Below, piece after piece: positions 42,761-51,014 of a DNA stretch of 64,000 nucleotides (position 1 is its first letter; each line of letters opens with the position of its first letter). The position numbers and the translations under genes are program-made. Source of the DNA: Gemmatimonadota bacterium (GTDB lineage Bacteria; Gemmatimonadota; Gemmatimonadetes; Gemmatimonadales; GWC2-71-9); contig JADJOM010000003.1 of the NCBI GenBank assembly GCA_016713785.1, positions 434,001 to 498,000 of the forward strand. Direction: 5' to 3'. The notes below the pieces were generated by a model. The model was not told the origin of the DNA. It ran no database searches and saw only the letters and a program-made list of their open reading frames with translations.

Positions 42761-43648
42761 ATGACGCACACATTGCGCTTCTGCGCTGGACTGGTTGGGG
42801 TGTTCTTCTGGAGCCACGGTGCCGCCGCCCAGGTGCGGGAAGCCACCGATTCCTCACTCCACGCAGCATGTCTGGCTGCCGCCCAGAGAGCTGCCCTGCC
42901 TGTGACGCTGCGCTCTGGCATCTCGGGTCTGAAGGCGTGTGGCGTCACTGGCCCATCGATTGTGGCCGGGGCATGGGCGGGGTTTGCGGCGGACGATACC
43001 ACGCTGAACGCACTTGTAGAGGCAAGCAGGTACCTGCGCGACAGCCGGGTACTTGCTGCGGTGCGCCCAATCGCCGCAAGTAACTCCTACGTCTTGCGCC
43101 TGCGCCTCGCGGCTCTCCAGGTATTGGTGACCTACTTGGATTCTTCATATGTAGCGGTACCCGGGCAGCTTGACTTGGCTATTTCAGGTGGCGCCGGGCA
43201 GCTCTCCGGCGAACCGAGCTTCAAGGCGACGCTCACTACATCGCCGCTTGCCGCCAACGCGGCCGATGAAATTGGCACCACCCTTGCCCAATTGGCGTCA
43301 GCATCGTCTGCGCCAGTTGTGCAGGCTGCCGCCCGGTTCATTCGAGCTCAACTCTACTATCGGAAGCCAGCAGCAACCCCATTGCTTCCGAATGCATTGA
43401 CGATGTCCTACCGATGCGGCAATCGGTTTCGGATTCGCAACTCCGGCGACATTCGGGTGAAGGTCACCTATGCGGTCGTGGGCGCTGCAGAAAGCAAGAC
43501 CTTCGCTGTGGCCGTCCCCGCCGCCGGCCAGAGCTTCAAGGACACCTATTTCACAACTTCTGCCACGGGCACCGTCCAACTCTCGTACAACGGAACGGTC
43601 GTGCAGACCAAGGCCAACGAAGGGACCGTCTGCGGCCCGGGTGAGTGA
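42761..43648 (+). CDS. Island-encoded secreted protein of unknown function
   Basis: 295 residues with a signal peptide (LRFCAGLVGVFFWSHGAAAQ, cleavage after AAA). Mature residues ~20-190 are Ala/Leu-rich and probably helical, possibly HEAT-like; the last ~85 residues are Thr/Val-rich and probably beta. Four cysteines could pair. It begins 13 nt after the lipoprotein stop and shares its lower GC, so the two form one transferred unit. No homologous family is recognised. Confidence 0.6.
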   Translation: MTHTLRFCAGLVGVFFWSHGAAAQVREATDSSLHAACLAAAQRAALPVTLRSGISGLKACGVTGPSIVAGAWAGFAADDTTLNALVEASRYLRDSRVLAAVRPIAASNSYVLRLRLAALQVLVTYLDSSYVAVPGQLDLAISGGAGQLSGEPSFKATLTTSPLAANAADEIGTTLAQLASASSAPVVQAAARFIRAQLYYRKPAATPLLPNALTMSYRCGNRFRIRNSGDIRVKVTYAVVGAAESKTFAVAVPAAGQSFKDTYFTTSATGTVQLSYNGTVVQTKANEGTVCGPGE

Positions 43649-43691
43649 GCCGGGACCCATAGCTGCGTAGGTGTGCAGCGCTCTCGTGCAA

Positions 43692-43720
43692 CCGCCCCGG
43701 GCGAGGCTGCCCCGGGGCGG
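43692..43720. terminator. Bidirectional hairpin between convergent genes
   Basis: CCGCCCCGGG (43692-43701) pairs perfectly with CCCGGGGCGG (43711-43720) across a 9-nt loop, between the secreted-protein gene and the recombinase remnant. There is no strong T-run on either side. Confidence 0.55.
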
Positions 43721-43725
43721 TAGTG

Positions 43726-44010
43726 TTACCGGGCCGCAGCGGTGCCCGGGGCGCCGAACAGCAGCGCCTCGCGCGCATCGGCCGAGCGGCGCTTCATGCT
43801 CTCCTGCACATGGGCGTAGGTGTCGGCGGTGAGCTTGATGGTGCTGTGGCCCAAGCGCTCCGAGACCGTCTTCAGGTCCTCGCCCGCGTCCAAGCCCAAC
43901 GTTGCGCTCGAATGTCTCAGGTCATACAGCCGCAGTCGATCCAAGCCGGTCACGCCAGCCCCGGGGAGCGGATGGCGGCGCGACCATAGCCCGAGGGGCT
44001 GGCGTTCCAC
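43726..44010 (-). pseudogene. Tyrosine recombinase/integrase C-terminal remnant
   Basis: At most 94 residues in frame. LRLYDLRHSSATLGLDAG, LGHSTIKLTADTYAHV and the following SMKRRSADA are the last third of a phage-type integrase: the second catalytic Arg (DLRH), the LGH histidine and the nucleophile Tyr (TYAHV). The N-terminal core-binding domain and the first catalytic Arg are missing, and the upstream sequence encodes the sulfotransferase-like gene on the other strand. The box-II histidine is Tyr (YDLRH). A dead fragment marking the right end of the low-GC segment after tRNA-Leu. Confidence 0.8.
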
Positions 44011-44033
44011 CGCCCAGGTGGTACGATCAGGCC

Positions 44034-44885
44034 ATGACGGCTTCCTTCTCGATCGCGGGCTTCCCGTGCAGTGGGATGGACTGGCTCGGCCGCCTGGTCT
44101 CGCTCCATCCGGCCATCACGGTGGCCGACCCTCCCGATCGCCTGGGGCCGCTCGGTCGTGCGCCAGGCACCACTCCTCCCCTGGAGCCGGCGGCCCCCCC
44201 CGCCACACACGGCGCGGCAGGCGGCAAACCGGGGGCCACGCACCTGGGGCGCATCGTCGTTGCGGGCACCGGTACCGCCCGGGCGCCGGAGTTCCAGGTG
44301 CTGCGGGACGGCCGGGACGTCCTCGTGGCGTGGACCATCCGGCAACTCCGTGCGGAGGGACTGGCCCTGCGCCGCTTCCTTGCCACGCCGGGCGAGGGCA
44401 GCCGCATGCCCGAGCTGTATCGATGCTTCCGGGCCGATCCCGCCGAGGTGCTCGAAGGCCGGCCCGGCCTCCTGCTGGCCGACTACGACTGGGTCCGCTA
44501 CGGCGCCCACCTGTGGGATGAGGCGGTGAGCGCCTACTTCGGAACGCTGGGCGCCATCGAGGATGGCCGCATCGAGGGCCCCACGCCGACGATGCTGCGG
44601 TATGAGGTGGCGCGGGCCGATCCGCTCGCCGCACTCAATGCGGTGGCCGGGGAACTCGGGCTGGACCCGATGTCCGCGGATGCGCTGGGCGCCAGGGCGG
44701 AGCTGATCGGGGCGGGTGAACCGGACGCGGCGCTGCGCGAGGAGTGGGCCATCGGACGGTGGACGAGGTACTTCACCCCGCGCGCCAGCCGGCTCTTCCG
44801 GCTCGAAGCGGAACAGAGTCTGGAGCACCTGACCGACGAGTACGGTGATGAGTGGGAAGGGGAGTGCGCGCCCGAGCCGGAGTGA
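44034..44885 (+). CDS. Sulfotransferase-like protein
   Basis: 283 residues. FPCSGMDWLGRLVSLHP near the N-terminus (~6-22) resembles the PAPS 5'-phosphosulfate loop (PxSGTxW), LRDGRDVLVAW (~85) resembles the 3'-phosphate site (R-D-x-D), and the C-terminal GRWTRYFTP matches the conserved end of the family (GKWRxYFT). It would transfer sulfate from PAPS to an unknown acceptor. The 5'-loop carries Met-Asp where Thr is usual, so activity is uncertain. ATG at 44034. Composition is back to high GC. No PAPS-synthesis or glycan genes adjoin. Confidence 0.6.
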   Translation: MTASFSIAGFPCSGMDWLGRLVSLHPAITVADPPDRLGPLGRAPGTTPPLEPAAPPATHGAAGGKPGATHLGRIVVAGTGTARAPEFQVLRDGRDVLVAWTIRQLRAEGLALRRFLATPGEGSRMPELYRCFRADPAEVLEGRPGLLLADYDWVRYGAHLWDEAVSAYFGTLGAIEDGRIEGPTPTMLRYEVARADPLAALNAVAGELGLDPMSADALGARAELIGAGEPDAALREEWAIGRWTRYFTPRASRLFRLEAEQSLEHLTDEYGDEWEGECAPEPE

Positions 44886-44926
44886 CCCCCACGGTGCGGC
44901 CTGGGGCGTGACATTCGCCGCGCCGC

Positions 44927-46330
44927 CTACTCCTTGTCCTCCAGCCCCGCGGGCGCCAGCGCCGCGATCCGCCGCACCAGCCAGTGCGCGGTCCGGTCGG
45001 CGTTGTCCGCCCGCTCCCGCCGCGCCACCGCGGCCCGCACCAGGTGGGCGCCGAGGAAGCGCACCGGCTCGGGGGGGAAGTAGCCCTGGTGGCAGTCCAC
45101 CAGCCGCGACGCGCTCCATTCGTCCCGGCGGCCGAGGGCCAGGCTGGCCAGGATCTTCCCGCCGATCACGCTGGGCCCCACGCCGTTCCCGCTCCACCCC
45201 ACGCCGTAGACGATGTGCTCCCGCCCCCCCAGGTGGCCGAAGAGCGGGAAGCCCATCGGCGAGCGGTCGATCGGCCCCGACCAGTCGTGGGTGATCGGCA
45301 CGTCCCGGAGGCTCGGGTAGTAGCGGTGCAGGTCGGCGGTCACCTCGGCGGCGCGCGCGGCGCTCCGGTCGAAGGCCGCGCGGATCACCCCTCCAAAGGC
45401 GATGGTCCAGCCGCCCTTCCCGAACACCACCCGCCCGTCGCGGGACAGCCGGTAGTAGTCCACCATCGTCTGCGAATCGGTGATGGAGAGGTCGCGGTTC
45501 CAGCCCAGGCGGTCGAGTTCCTCGGGCACCGGCGCGGTGGCCACCAGGTCGCTGGAAATGACCGCAAGGGACATCCACAGCTCCCGCAGGCTCGCGGCCC
45601 ACGCGTTGGTGGCGATCACCAGCCGGTCGGCGGTGAGGGTGCCCCGCGCGGTCGCGAGCTGCACCGGTCGCCCGCGTCCCAGGCGGTGCACCTGGGTGTG
45701 TTCGTAGATGCGAACGCCGCGCGCGAGTGCCACCCGGCGCAGCCCGCGCGCCAGCGCCGCCGGCTGCACGATCGCGGCCTTGGCCTCCAGCACCCCGGCC
45801 AGGTGCACCGGCGAGCCGCTCCGGGCCGCCACCTCGCGCGGGTCGAGCGCGGTGTACGGGCTCACCCCGGCGCGGGCGCAGATCCGCAGCACCGCGTCCC
45901 AGGCGCCCAGCTGGGCCTGGCTGGTGGCGGTCCACAGCCAGCCGCCGTGGCGGAAGTCCGCGTCGATGCCGTGGGCGCGGCAGAACTGGTCGATCTCGTC
46001 GATCGCGTCTTCCGACGCCTGGCACAGGCGGATGGCCTCGGCATCGCCGAGCAGGGCCGCCAGGGTGGAGAGCTTGGGCCACCAGGCCAGCACGAAGCCG
46101 CCGTTGCGGCCCGAGGCCCCGCCCCCGCAGATGTCCTGCTCCAGCACCGCCACGTCGCAGGCCGGCTCCAGCGCCTTGATCCGGAGGGCGGTCCACAGTC
46201 CCACGTAGCCGCCGCCCACGATCGCCACGTCGGCGCGGGCGGCGCCGCTGAGCGCCGGCGCATCGGGCGCGTCACCGGCCACCTCCTCGAGCCAGAGGGA
46301 ACGGTGCGGGGCGGGGGAGGGGCGGGCCAT
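44927..46330 (-). CDS. FAD-dependent amine/amino-acid oxidoreductase (DAO family)
   Basis: 467 residues. The N-terminal dinucleotide fold VAIVGGGYVGLWTALRI (~35-51) and GASGRNGGF (~71) are typical of DAO-family enzymes such as gamma-glutamylputrescine oxidase or glycine/sarcosine oxidases. GVGWSGNGVGPSVIGGKILA near the C-terminus (~375-394) is the second FAD site. The substrate is probably an amine or N-substituted amino acid; it cannot be fixed. ATG at 46330 is chosen over an open frame extending ~59 codons into the intergenic region. Runs toward the sulfotransferase-like gene (convergent). Confidence 0.8.
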   Translation of the reverse strand: MARPSPAPHRSLWLEEVAGDAPDAPALSGAARADVAIVGGGYVGLWTALRIKALEPACDVAVLEQDICGGGASGRNGGFVLAWWPKLSTLAALLGDAEAIRLCQASEDAIDEIDQFCRAHGIDADFRHGGWLWTATSQAQLGAWDAVLRICARAGVSPYTALDPREVAARSGSPVHLAGVLEAKAAIVQPAALARGLRRVALARGVRIYEHTQVHRLGRGRPVQLATARGTLTADRLVIATNAWAASLRELWMSLAVISSDLVATAPVPEELDRLGWNRDLSITDSQTMVDYYRLSRDGRVVFGKGGWTIAFGGVIRAAFDRSAARAAEVTADLHRYYPSLRDVPITHDWSGPIDRSPMGFPLFGHLGGREHIVYGVGWSGNGVGPSVIGGKILASLALGRRDEWSASRLVDCHQGYFPPEPVRFLGAHLVRAAVARRERADNADRTAHWLVRRIAALAPAGLEDKE

Positions 46331-46676
46331 GCGGTCCTCGGAAGCCTGGGTCAGTGGACGAGCAGAAAAGGTAGCGACGCGGCGCGATGGGCACAGGAAG
46401 CGCCCGGTGCTCCGGGCGGGCACACGCCCACCTCCCATGGTCACGCGGAGACTCGCCGCGTGCTCGCCGGCACCCGCGGTCTCCTGCCGGGAACCCGCCC
46501 CAGGCACCCCGGCAGTGGAGAATGCCCTCGGATATCTCGCACCTGGCCCCCACCCAGGCCGAAGAGACTCAACCGATACCCGATCACCATCCGACCCGCC
46601 ACGCCCCCGTTACGCGGGTCGCCGACTCTGCATGGTCTCTCTCCCGACTTCCTCCCTTACTGATGGAGACCGCACC
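46331..46676. other. Divergent intergenic region, no gene seen
   Basis: 346 nt between the FAD oxidoreductase and the PhoX-like gene. It must carry both promoters; I could not identify convincing -35/-10 pairs. GCGGGCACACGCCCACC and similar short dyads occur. TGGAGA (46663-46668) is the likely Shine-Dalgarno of the PhoX-like gene. Confidence 0.4.
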
Positions 46677-48029
46677 ATGCACACTCCTCGGCGCCTTTCG
46701 CTGGTCGGGGCGTTCCTCGCCTCGGCGGCGACCCTCGTCGCCTGCTCCCCCGACACCCTCCCTGGTCCCGGCGCCGGAGCGCCGGCGTTCGCTGAGAATG
46801 GCCCGGTGCTCTCGCAGGTCCCCGCCGGCCAGACCCTGCCCTTCCTCCCGATCCCGACGTCGGCCGCCTGCGTCGCTGGCGGCACCAGCCAGCAGATCGT
46901 GCTGCCCGCCGGGTACACCAGCAGCATCGTGGCCTTCGAGGGCACCGGGTTCCCCGATCTCCCCGACATGAACACGGTGAACGAGACCGGCCGGAACCGT
47001 GGCCAGTTCCTCTACCGGGCCCACGAGATCGGCGCCAATGCCGGCGTCTCGGTGACCGACCTGGTGTCCGGCCTCACCTCGATCGTGGCCGAGCGCGCCG
47101 ACTGGGAGCGCTTCGACGGCATCGCCTGGACCCCGTGGGGTACCCTCATCGCGGCGGAGGAGGTCACCGCCTCGGCCCTCAAGGATCCGACCCAGCCGCT
47201 CGCCGAGGGCGGGCACGTCTATGAGATCGATCCGGCCACCGGGGCCTCGTGGGTGCGGCAGGCCGTCGGGGCCCGCGCCCACGAGGGGCTGCGGTTCGAC
47301 AACAAGGGCAACCTCTACGGCATCTCCGAGACCGGCCCGGGCTACATCTACCGCTTCGTGCCCAATCGCCGGAACGATCTCTCCAGCGGCAAGCTCTACG
47401 CCCTGCAGATCGTGACCGACCTGGGCGACCGGACCGGCTGGGCCCAGTGGGTGCTGCTCGACAGCGCCGCCTCCGAGATCAACTCCCTTGCCGAGGCCGC
47501 CGCCAAGGGCGCCACGGGCTACTCCCGGCCGGAGGATGTCGAGATCGGCACCAGCACCGGCAGCGACCAGCGGGGCAACAACATCCTGTACGTGGCGCTG
47601 ACCGGCGAGAATCGCGTGATCGCCATCAACCTCAAGCCGGGCCCGCAGGGTCAGGTGTTCGTGAGCGACTACGTCCGCAACGGCGTCAACGCTCCCGTCG
47701 ACTTCACTGCCCCGGACAATCTCGCCCTCGACAAGGCCGGGAACCTCTACATCACCGAGGATCCGGGCGGGAGCGCCGCCACCGGCAAGACCCTGGGCGA
47801 CGACGTCTGGTTCGCCCCGTACAACCGGAACAGCGCCGCCGTGGCGCTGCCGGCCGAGCGGTTCTTCACCATCACCGACTGCGACGCCGAGCCGACCGGG
47901 GTCTATCTCAGCCTCTCCAACAAGACCCTGTTCGTGAACCTCCAGCACCGGGGTGGCGGCGATCCCCGCGACCACGCGGTGGCAATCCAGAGGCTCCGCG
48001 ACGTGAACTTCCTCCGGGCCGGGAACTAG
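46677..48029 (+). CDS. PhoX/DUF839-like lipoprotein
   Basis: 450 residues. A lipoprotein signal peptide ends in LVAC (Cys ~22). The mature protein is a PhoX-type propeller: GTLIAAEE (~160), EGLRFDNKGNLYGISE (~204), YSRPEDVEIG (~282), NNILYVALTGENRV and APDNLALDKAGNLYITED (~344). PhoX phosphatases are Ca/Fe enzymes that release phosphate from organic esters. Residues equivalent to the PhoX metal ligands (Glu in AAEE and RPED) are visible, but full conservation could not be checked. Anchored, so periplasmic or surface-exposed. A strong hairpin follows. Confidence 0.7.
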   Translation: MHTPRRLSLVGAFLASAATLVACSPDTLPGPGAGAPAFAENGPVLSQVPAGQTLPFLPIPTSAACVAGGTSQQIVLPAGYTSSIVAFEGTGFPDLPDMNTVNETGRNRGQFLYRAHEIGANAGVSVTDLVSGLTSIVAERADWERFDGIAWTPWGTLIAAEEVTASALKDPTQPLAEGGHVYEIDPATGASWVRQAVGARAHEGLRFDNKGNLYGISETGPGYIYRFVPNRRNDLSSGKLYALQIVTDLGDRTGWAQWVLLDSAASEINSLAEAAAKGATGYSRPEDVEIGTSTGSDQRGNNILYVALTGENRVIAINLKPGPQGQVFVSDYVRNGVNAPVDFTAPDNLALDKAGNLYITEDPGGSAATGKTLGDDVWFAPYNRNSAAVALPAERFFTITDCDAEPTGVYLSLSNKTLFVNLQHRGGGDPRDHAVAIQRLRDVNFLRAGN

Positions 48030-48037
48030 CCCGGCGC

Positions 48038-48068
48038 GGCGCCGCGTGCCCCATGCGCACGCGGCGCC
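48038..48068 (+). terminator. 12-bp hairpin after the PhoX-like gene
   Basis: GGCGCCGCGTGC (48038-48049) and GCACGCGGCGCC (48057-48068) pair perfectly with a 7-nt loop. No T-run follows, so it may act as an mRNA 3' stabiliser or a Rho-independent-like stop of the GC-rich kind. Confidence 0.5.
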
Positions 48069-48774
48069 GTGGTGCCCGGGGAGGGGGGCCCCGCCGACGG
48101 GTGCCGGGCGCTGCGCGGTGTCCGGGAGCGCGGACACGACCGTCCTGCCAGCCGGACACCTGCCCCCGCACCTCCTGACGACCGGGTCAGTCAGGCCGCC
48201 GGCGCCCCCGCGCCGGCGGCGGGGCGAGCTGCGGTGCTTGCCCACCCGCCTGCCGGCACGGCCCACGCGCCCGGGAGTGCGGCTGTCGCGGCTGCACGGG
48301 CTTTCGTCGGCGCCCCCGGTGCTTACGCTCGAGTGCCCGGGCCGTCCGGACCGGTAGACCGCCCCGCCGCCGGGGATGCAGCCGCTGCCGGCGCACTTGG
48401 GGCCACTGCCGCCCGGTCGGAATGGCCTTCCCACGCATTGCCAATGACTTACCATCGCTCCCCTGGAACTGCCCACGGGGCGGAAGGCGCTCCCGCGAGG
48501 CCGGCGCTGCCGTCCGCCGGGGCCGGCGGCCCTGCAGCGACACACGATCGGCCGGCCGGCGCCCTCGGCAGCTCTGCCCGCGCACCCGGTCCCATGACAA
48601 CAGCTCCCGCCGCGACCTATCGTCGCCCGCCCACGACTTATCCACGTGCGCCTGCCGCTGCAGGCCCACGCGCGGGTCCGGCCCACCCGCTCGGCGCGGT
48701 TGGCACGGTCCTCGCTTTCCCATCCCTCGTAGGCGCACGGCGTCCCGACCCGTCGGCAGAGGAGACCGTCGGCC
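48069..48774. other. Low-complexity intergenic region, no convincing gene
   Basis: 706 nt of GC-rich sequence. Open frames exist on both strands but encode Ala/Pro/Arg-rich text with no motif and no Shine-Dalgarno, as expected by chance at this GC. No tRNA, repeat array or operator was recognised. AGAGGAGA (48759-48766) near the right end is the likely ribosome-binding site of the next gene. Confidence 0.45.
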
Positions 48775-49458
48775 ATGCATCGCTGGATCCGGTTCAAGCT
48801 TGAAGTGGGCTGGCGCGTGTCCGGCTTCTGCGAACAGCACCCGGCGGCCTGCGCGGCCGCGCCCCGCCAGCTGGAGCGGCTGGCCGCCTGCCTGGCGGAG
48901 GCGGAGCGCTGCGCGCACGAGTTGCTGCACTGGCGCCGCGCCGGGCTGGCCGCCACCGGGGCCCGGAATCGCTCCCGGCGCGACTTGCAGGCGCACGAAC
49001 TCCGCGTGGTGATCGACCTGTTGCGGGCCGCCGCCCGACGCGCGCCCGGTCACGTCACCCCGTACCCGATGCCCCCCTTCCGGGCCAATGAACAGGACTT
49101 CCGGAGCGCCTGCACCCTCGCGGCCAACGAGGCCGACCGCGCCGCGGCCTTCGTGCGCCTGGTCGGCCTCCTCCCGGACGATGTGGCGCGGCTCCGGGCA
49201 GGCCTGGCGGAGTGGGAGCGCCTCGGCCGTCAGGCGAGGACCGCCGTTCAGCGACGGGTGGAGGCCACCGCCGGCCTCGCCGCGCGGGCGGCGGAGCTCC
49301 TCGACATCATCCACCTGCTGGACGCCGTGATGCGCTCCGCGTTTCGCCGGGACCCCGCCGCCCGTGCCGCCTGGCACAACGCGCGGCACATCCCCTGGCC
49401 CGCCCGCCGCCGCCGCGCGGACCCCGAGCCCCCGATCACGGCCGCCCCGGGCCGCTGA
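48775..49458 (+). CDS. Hypothetical helical protein
   Basis: 227 residues, no signal peptide or membrane helix. Rich in Ala, Arg and Leu; predicted by eye to be mainly helical. Five cysteines occur in the first ~60 residues (for example FCEQH and CAAAPRQ). The C-terminus is basic and proline-rich. ATG at 48775 has a purine-rich AGAGGAGA upstream. The protein-like composition and the ribosome site support a real gene, but I recognise no family, and convergent neighbours give no hint. Confidence 0.5.
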   Translation: MHRWIRFKLEVGWRVSGFCEQHPAACAAAPRQLERLAACLAEAERCAHELLHWRRAGLAATGARNRSRRDLQAHELRVVIDLLRAAARRAPGHVTPYPMPPFRANEQDFRSACTLAANEADRAAAFVRLVGLLPDDVARLRAGLAEWERLGRQARTAVQRRVEATAGLAARAAELLDIIHLLDAVMRSAFRRDPAARAAWHNARHIPWPARRRRADPEPPITAAPGR

Positions 49459-49489
49459 TGGGTGGGTCGCCCATCGCCGGGCGGCTGCG

Positions 49490-49954
49490 TTACTGCGTGT
49501 CCGTGCCCAGGTCGGCCTCCACCCTCCAGCGGCCATCGGCCTGCCGGCGCCAGACGGTGATGTACCGGCCCTGACCCTCCTGCCGCGTGCCGGCGGAGTC
49601 GCGGGTCGACATCGTCCAGCGGCCCCAGGTGTAGCCGAGCGTCCCGTCGCCGGAGACCTCGGCGTGGTCCGGGGTCCATCGCAGCGCCCGGGTGGTGTCG
49701 CCGAGAATGGGGTCCATGTAGCTCTCGATCGCCGCAGGCCCCACGAGGAAGTTGCCTGCAGCGTCGATCATCCGGCTCGAGTCGGTGTAGTAGGCCACCC
49801 AGCCCGCCGTCCCGGACGCGGCGGTGCTGGAGTCGTAGGCCGCGTCGACCGCGAGCAGGCTGGCCCGGGCGGCGGTCAGGTCCACCGGACGGGCGGCTGG
49901 CTGGCAGGCCAGGGCCAGGGTGGCGAGCACCGCCGACGTGATCCCCCGCTTCAT
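49490..49954 (-). CDS. SnoaL/DUF4440-like lipoprotein
   Basis: 154 residues. A lipobox LALAC (Cys ~17) follows a short signal peptide. The mature part fits the NTF2/SnoaL-like fold: LLAVDAAYDSSTAASG near the start, then YTDSSRMIDAAGNFLVGPAAIESYM, and WTPDHAEVSGDGTLGYTWGRW with ITVWRRQADGRWRVEADLG at the end, which is the DUF4440 pattern. Such proteins may bind small ligands or be ketosteroid isomerase-like; function unknown. ATG at 49954 is chosen with GAGGTGA just upstream. Divergent from ppk2 across the octamer array. Confidence 0.7.
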   Translation of the reverse strand: MKRGITSAVLATLALACQPAARPVDLTAARASLLAVDAAYDSSTAASGTAGWVAYYTDSSRMIDAAGNFLVGPAAIESYMDPILGDTTRALRWTPDHAEVSGDGTLGYTWGRWTMSTRDSAGTRQEGQGRYITVWRRQADGRWRVEADLGTDTQ

Positions 49955-50000
49955 GTTCACCTCATTGGTTGTGGGTTAGGTTGTCCGGTACCATTCTGCG

Positions 50001-50080
50001 AGCCGCCGAGCCGCCGAGCCGCCGAGCCGCCGAGCCGCCGAGCCGCCGAGCCGCCGAGCCGCCGAGCCGCCGAGCCGCTG
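50001..50080. repeat. Perfect 8-bp tandem array (AGCCGCCG x9) upstream of ppk2
   Basis: Nine perfect copies of AGCCGCCG (50001-50072) and one copy with a single change (AGCCGCTG) lie in the 159-nt gap between the divergent SnoaL-like and ppk2 genes. It is the longest member of the window's repeat family. Being in the leader/promoter interval, copy-number change could alter spacing and expression. Confidence 0.9.
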
Positions 50081-50113
50081 AGCCGCCCAACCGTCCACGC
50101 CTGGAGTTCCCCG

Positions 50114-50950
50114 ATGCCACTCAAGCCCGTCAAGCCTGGCAGCAAGGTCCAACTCACCGACGACAACGCGATCGACGACCGGGAGCCGAAGGGTGAGGAG
50201 GCCGAGCAGCTGGTGGCGCCGATCGTCGCGAAGATCGTTGAACAGCAGGTGGCGCTGTATGCCGAGTCGAAGCAGGCCCTGCTGGTCGTCTTCCAGGGCC
50301 GCGACGCCGCGGGCAAGGACGGCCTCACCCGCAAGGTCTTCGGGCCGGTCAACTCGCAGGGCTGCGTCGTCAACACCTTCAAGCGGCCCACGGTCTACGA
50401 GCTGGCCCGGGACTACCTCTGGCGGGTCCATCAGGTGGTGCCGCCCAAGGGGACGATCGGCATCTTCAACCGCTCACACTATGAAGACGTCCTCGTGGTC
50501 CGGGTCCACGAGCTGGTGCCCAAGGCCGTCTGGTCGAAGCGCTATGACCAGATCAACGATTTCGAACGGATGTTGTCGGAGAACGGGGTGACCATCGTCA
50601 AGTTCTTTCTGCACATCTCCCGGGAGGAGCAGAAGGACCGGCTGCTGGAGCGGCTGCACGACCCGCTCAAGAACTGGAAGTTCGAGGTCGGCGACCTCGA
50701 CGAGCGGAAGCGGTGGGATGACTACACCGAGGCCTATGAGGACGTGCTCGAGAAGACATCCACCGCGTGGGCCCCCTGGTACCTGGTGCCGGCCGACCGG
50801 AAGAAGACCCGCGACCTGCTGGTGGCCCAGGTGGTGAGCAGCACCCTGGAGCGGATGGCGCCGGCCTTCCCCCGGGTGGATCCGGAGGTCATGAAGATCG
50901 CGCGCGAGTGGGAGCGGGAGACCACCGCCCGCCGCACGATCGAGGAGTAG
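50114..50950 (+). CDS. ppk2: Polyphosphate kinase 2
   Basis: 278 residues, single-domain PPK2. Walker A GRDAAGKDG (~62-70), the following lid region FKRPTVYELARDYLWRVH, and NRSHYEDVLVVRVHELVP (~116-133) are family motifs. PPK2 uses polyphosphate to phosphorylate nucleotides (or makes polyP in reverse); the subclass (I, II or III) is not assigned here. Cytosolic. ATG at 50114; the open frame extends upstream through the array as Arg/Ala/Glu/Pro repeats, which is not coding. A weak TTGTGG (49969-49974) / CATTCT (49992-49997) pair could be its promoter, with transcription starting inside the array. Confidence 0.92.
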   Translation: MPLKPVKPGSKVQLTDDNAIDDREPKGEEAEQLVAPIVAKIVEQQVALYAESKQALLVVFQGRDAAGKDGLTRKVFGPVNSQGCVVNTFKRPTVYELARDYLWRVHQVVPPKGTIGIFNRSHYEDVLVVRVHELVPKAVWSKRYDQINDFERMLSENGVTIVKFFLHISREEQKDRLLERLHDPLKNWKFEVGDLDERKRWDDYTEAYEDVLEKTSTAWAPWYLVPADRKKTRDLLVAQVVSSTLERMAPAFPRVDPEVMKIAREWERETTARRTIEE

Positions 50951-50962
50951 CGCAACGAGAAA

Positions 50963-50986
50963 CGGGCCGGCCACCCGGCCGGCCCG
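50963..50986. terminator. Bidirectional terminator-like hairpin after ppk2
   Basis: CGGGCCGGCC and GGCCGGCCCG pair over a 4-nt loop between the convergent ppk2 and pilin genes. On the minus strand TTTCTCGTT follows the stem, so it can terminate the pilin operon. Confidence 0.65.
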
Positions 50987-51014
50987 CGCGCTGCCACCCC
51001 GCCGCCATCCCGCC

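Noticed and set aside
41401..44033. Direct repeat of the tRNA-Leu 3' end (att site) for the island
   Set aside because: I looked for the T-arm/acceptor sequence up to 44033 and saw none; the right boundary may be lost or lie elsewhere.
48069..48803. 244-residue plus-strand frame after the PhoX-like gene
   Set aside because: Ala/Pro/Arg-rich, no Shine-Dalgarno, no motif, and overlaps the next gene out of frame.
50001..50080. CRISPR-like array
   Set aside because: Units are 8 bp without spacers and no cas genes are near; it is a simple tandem repeat.
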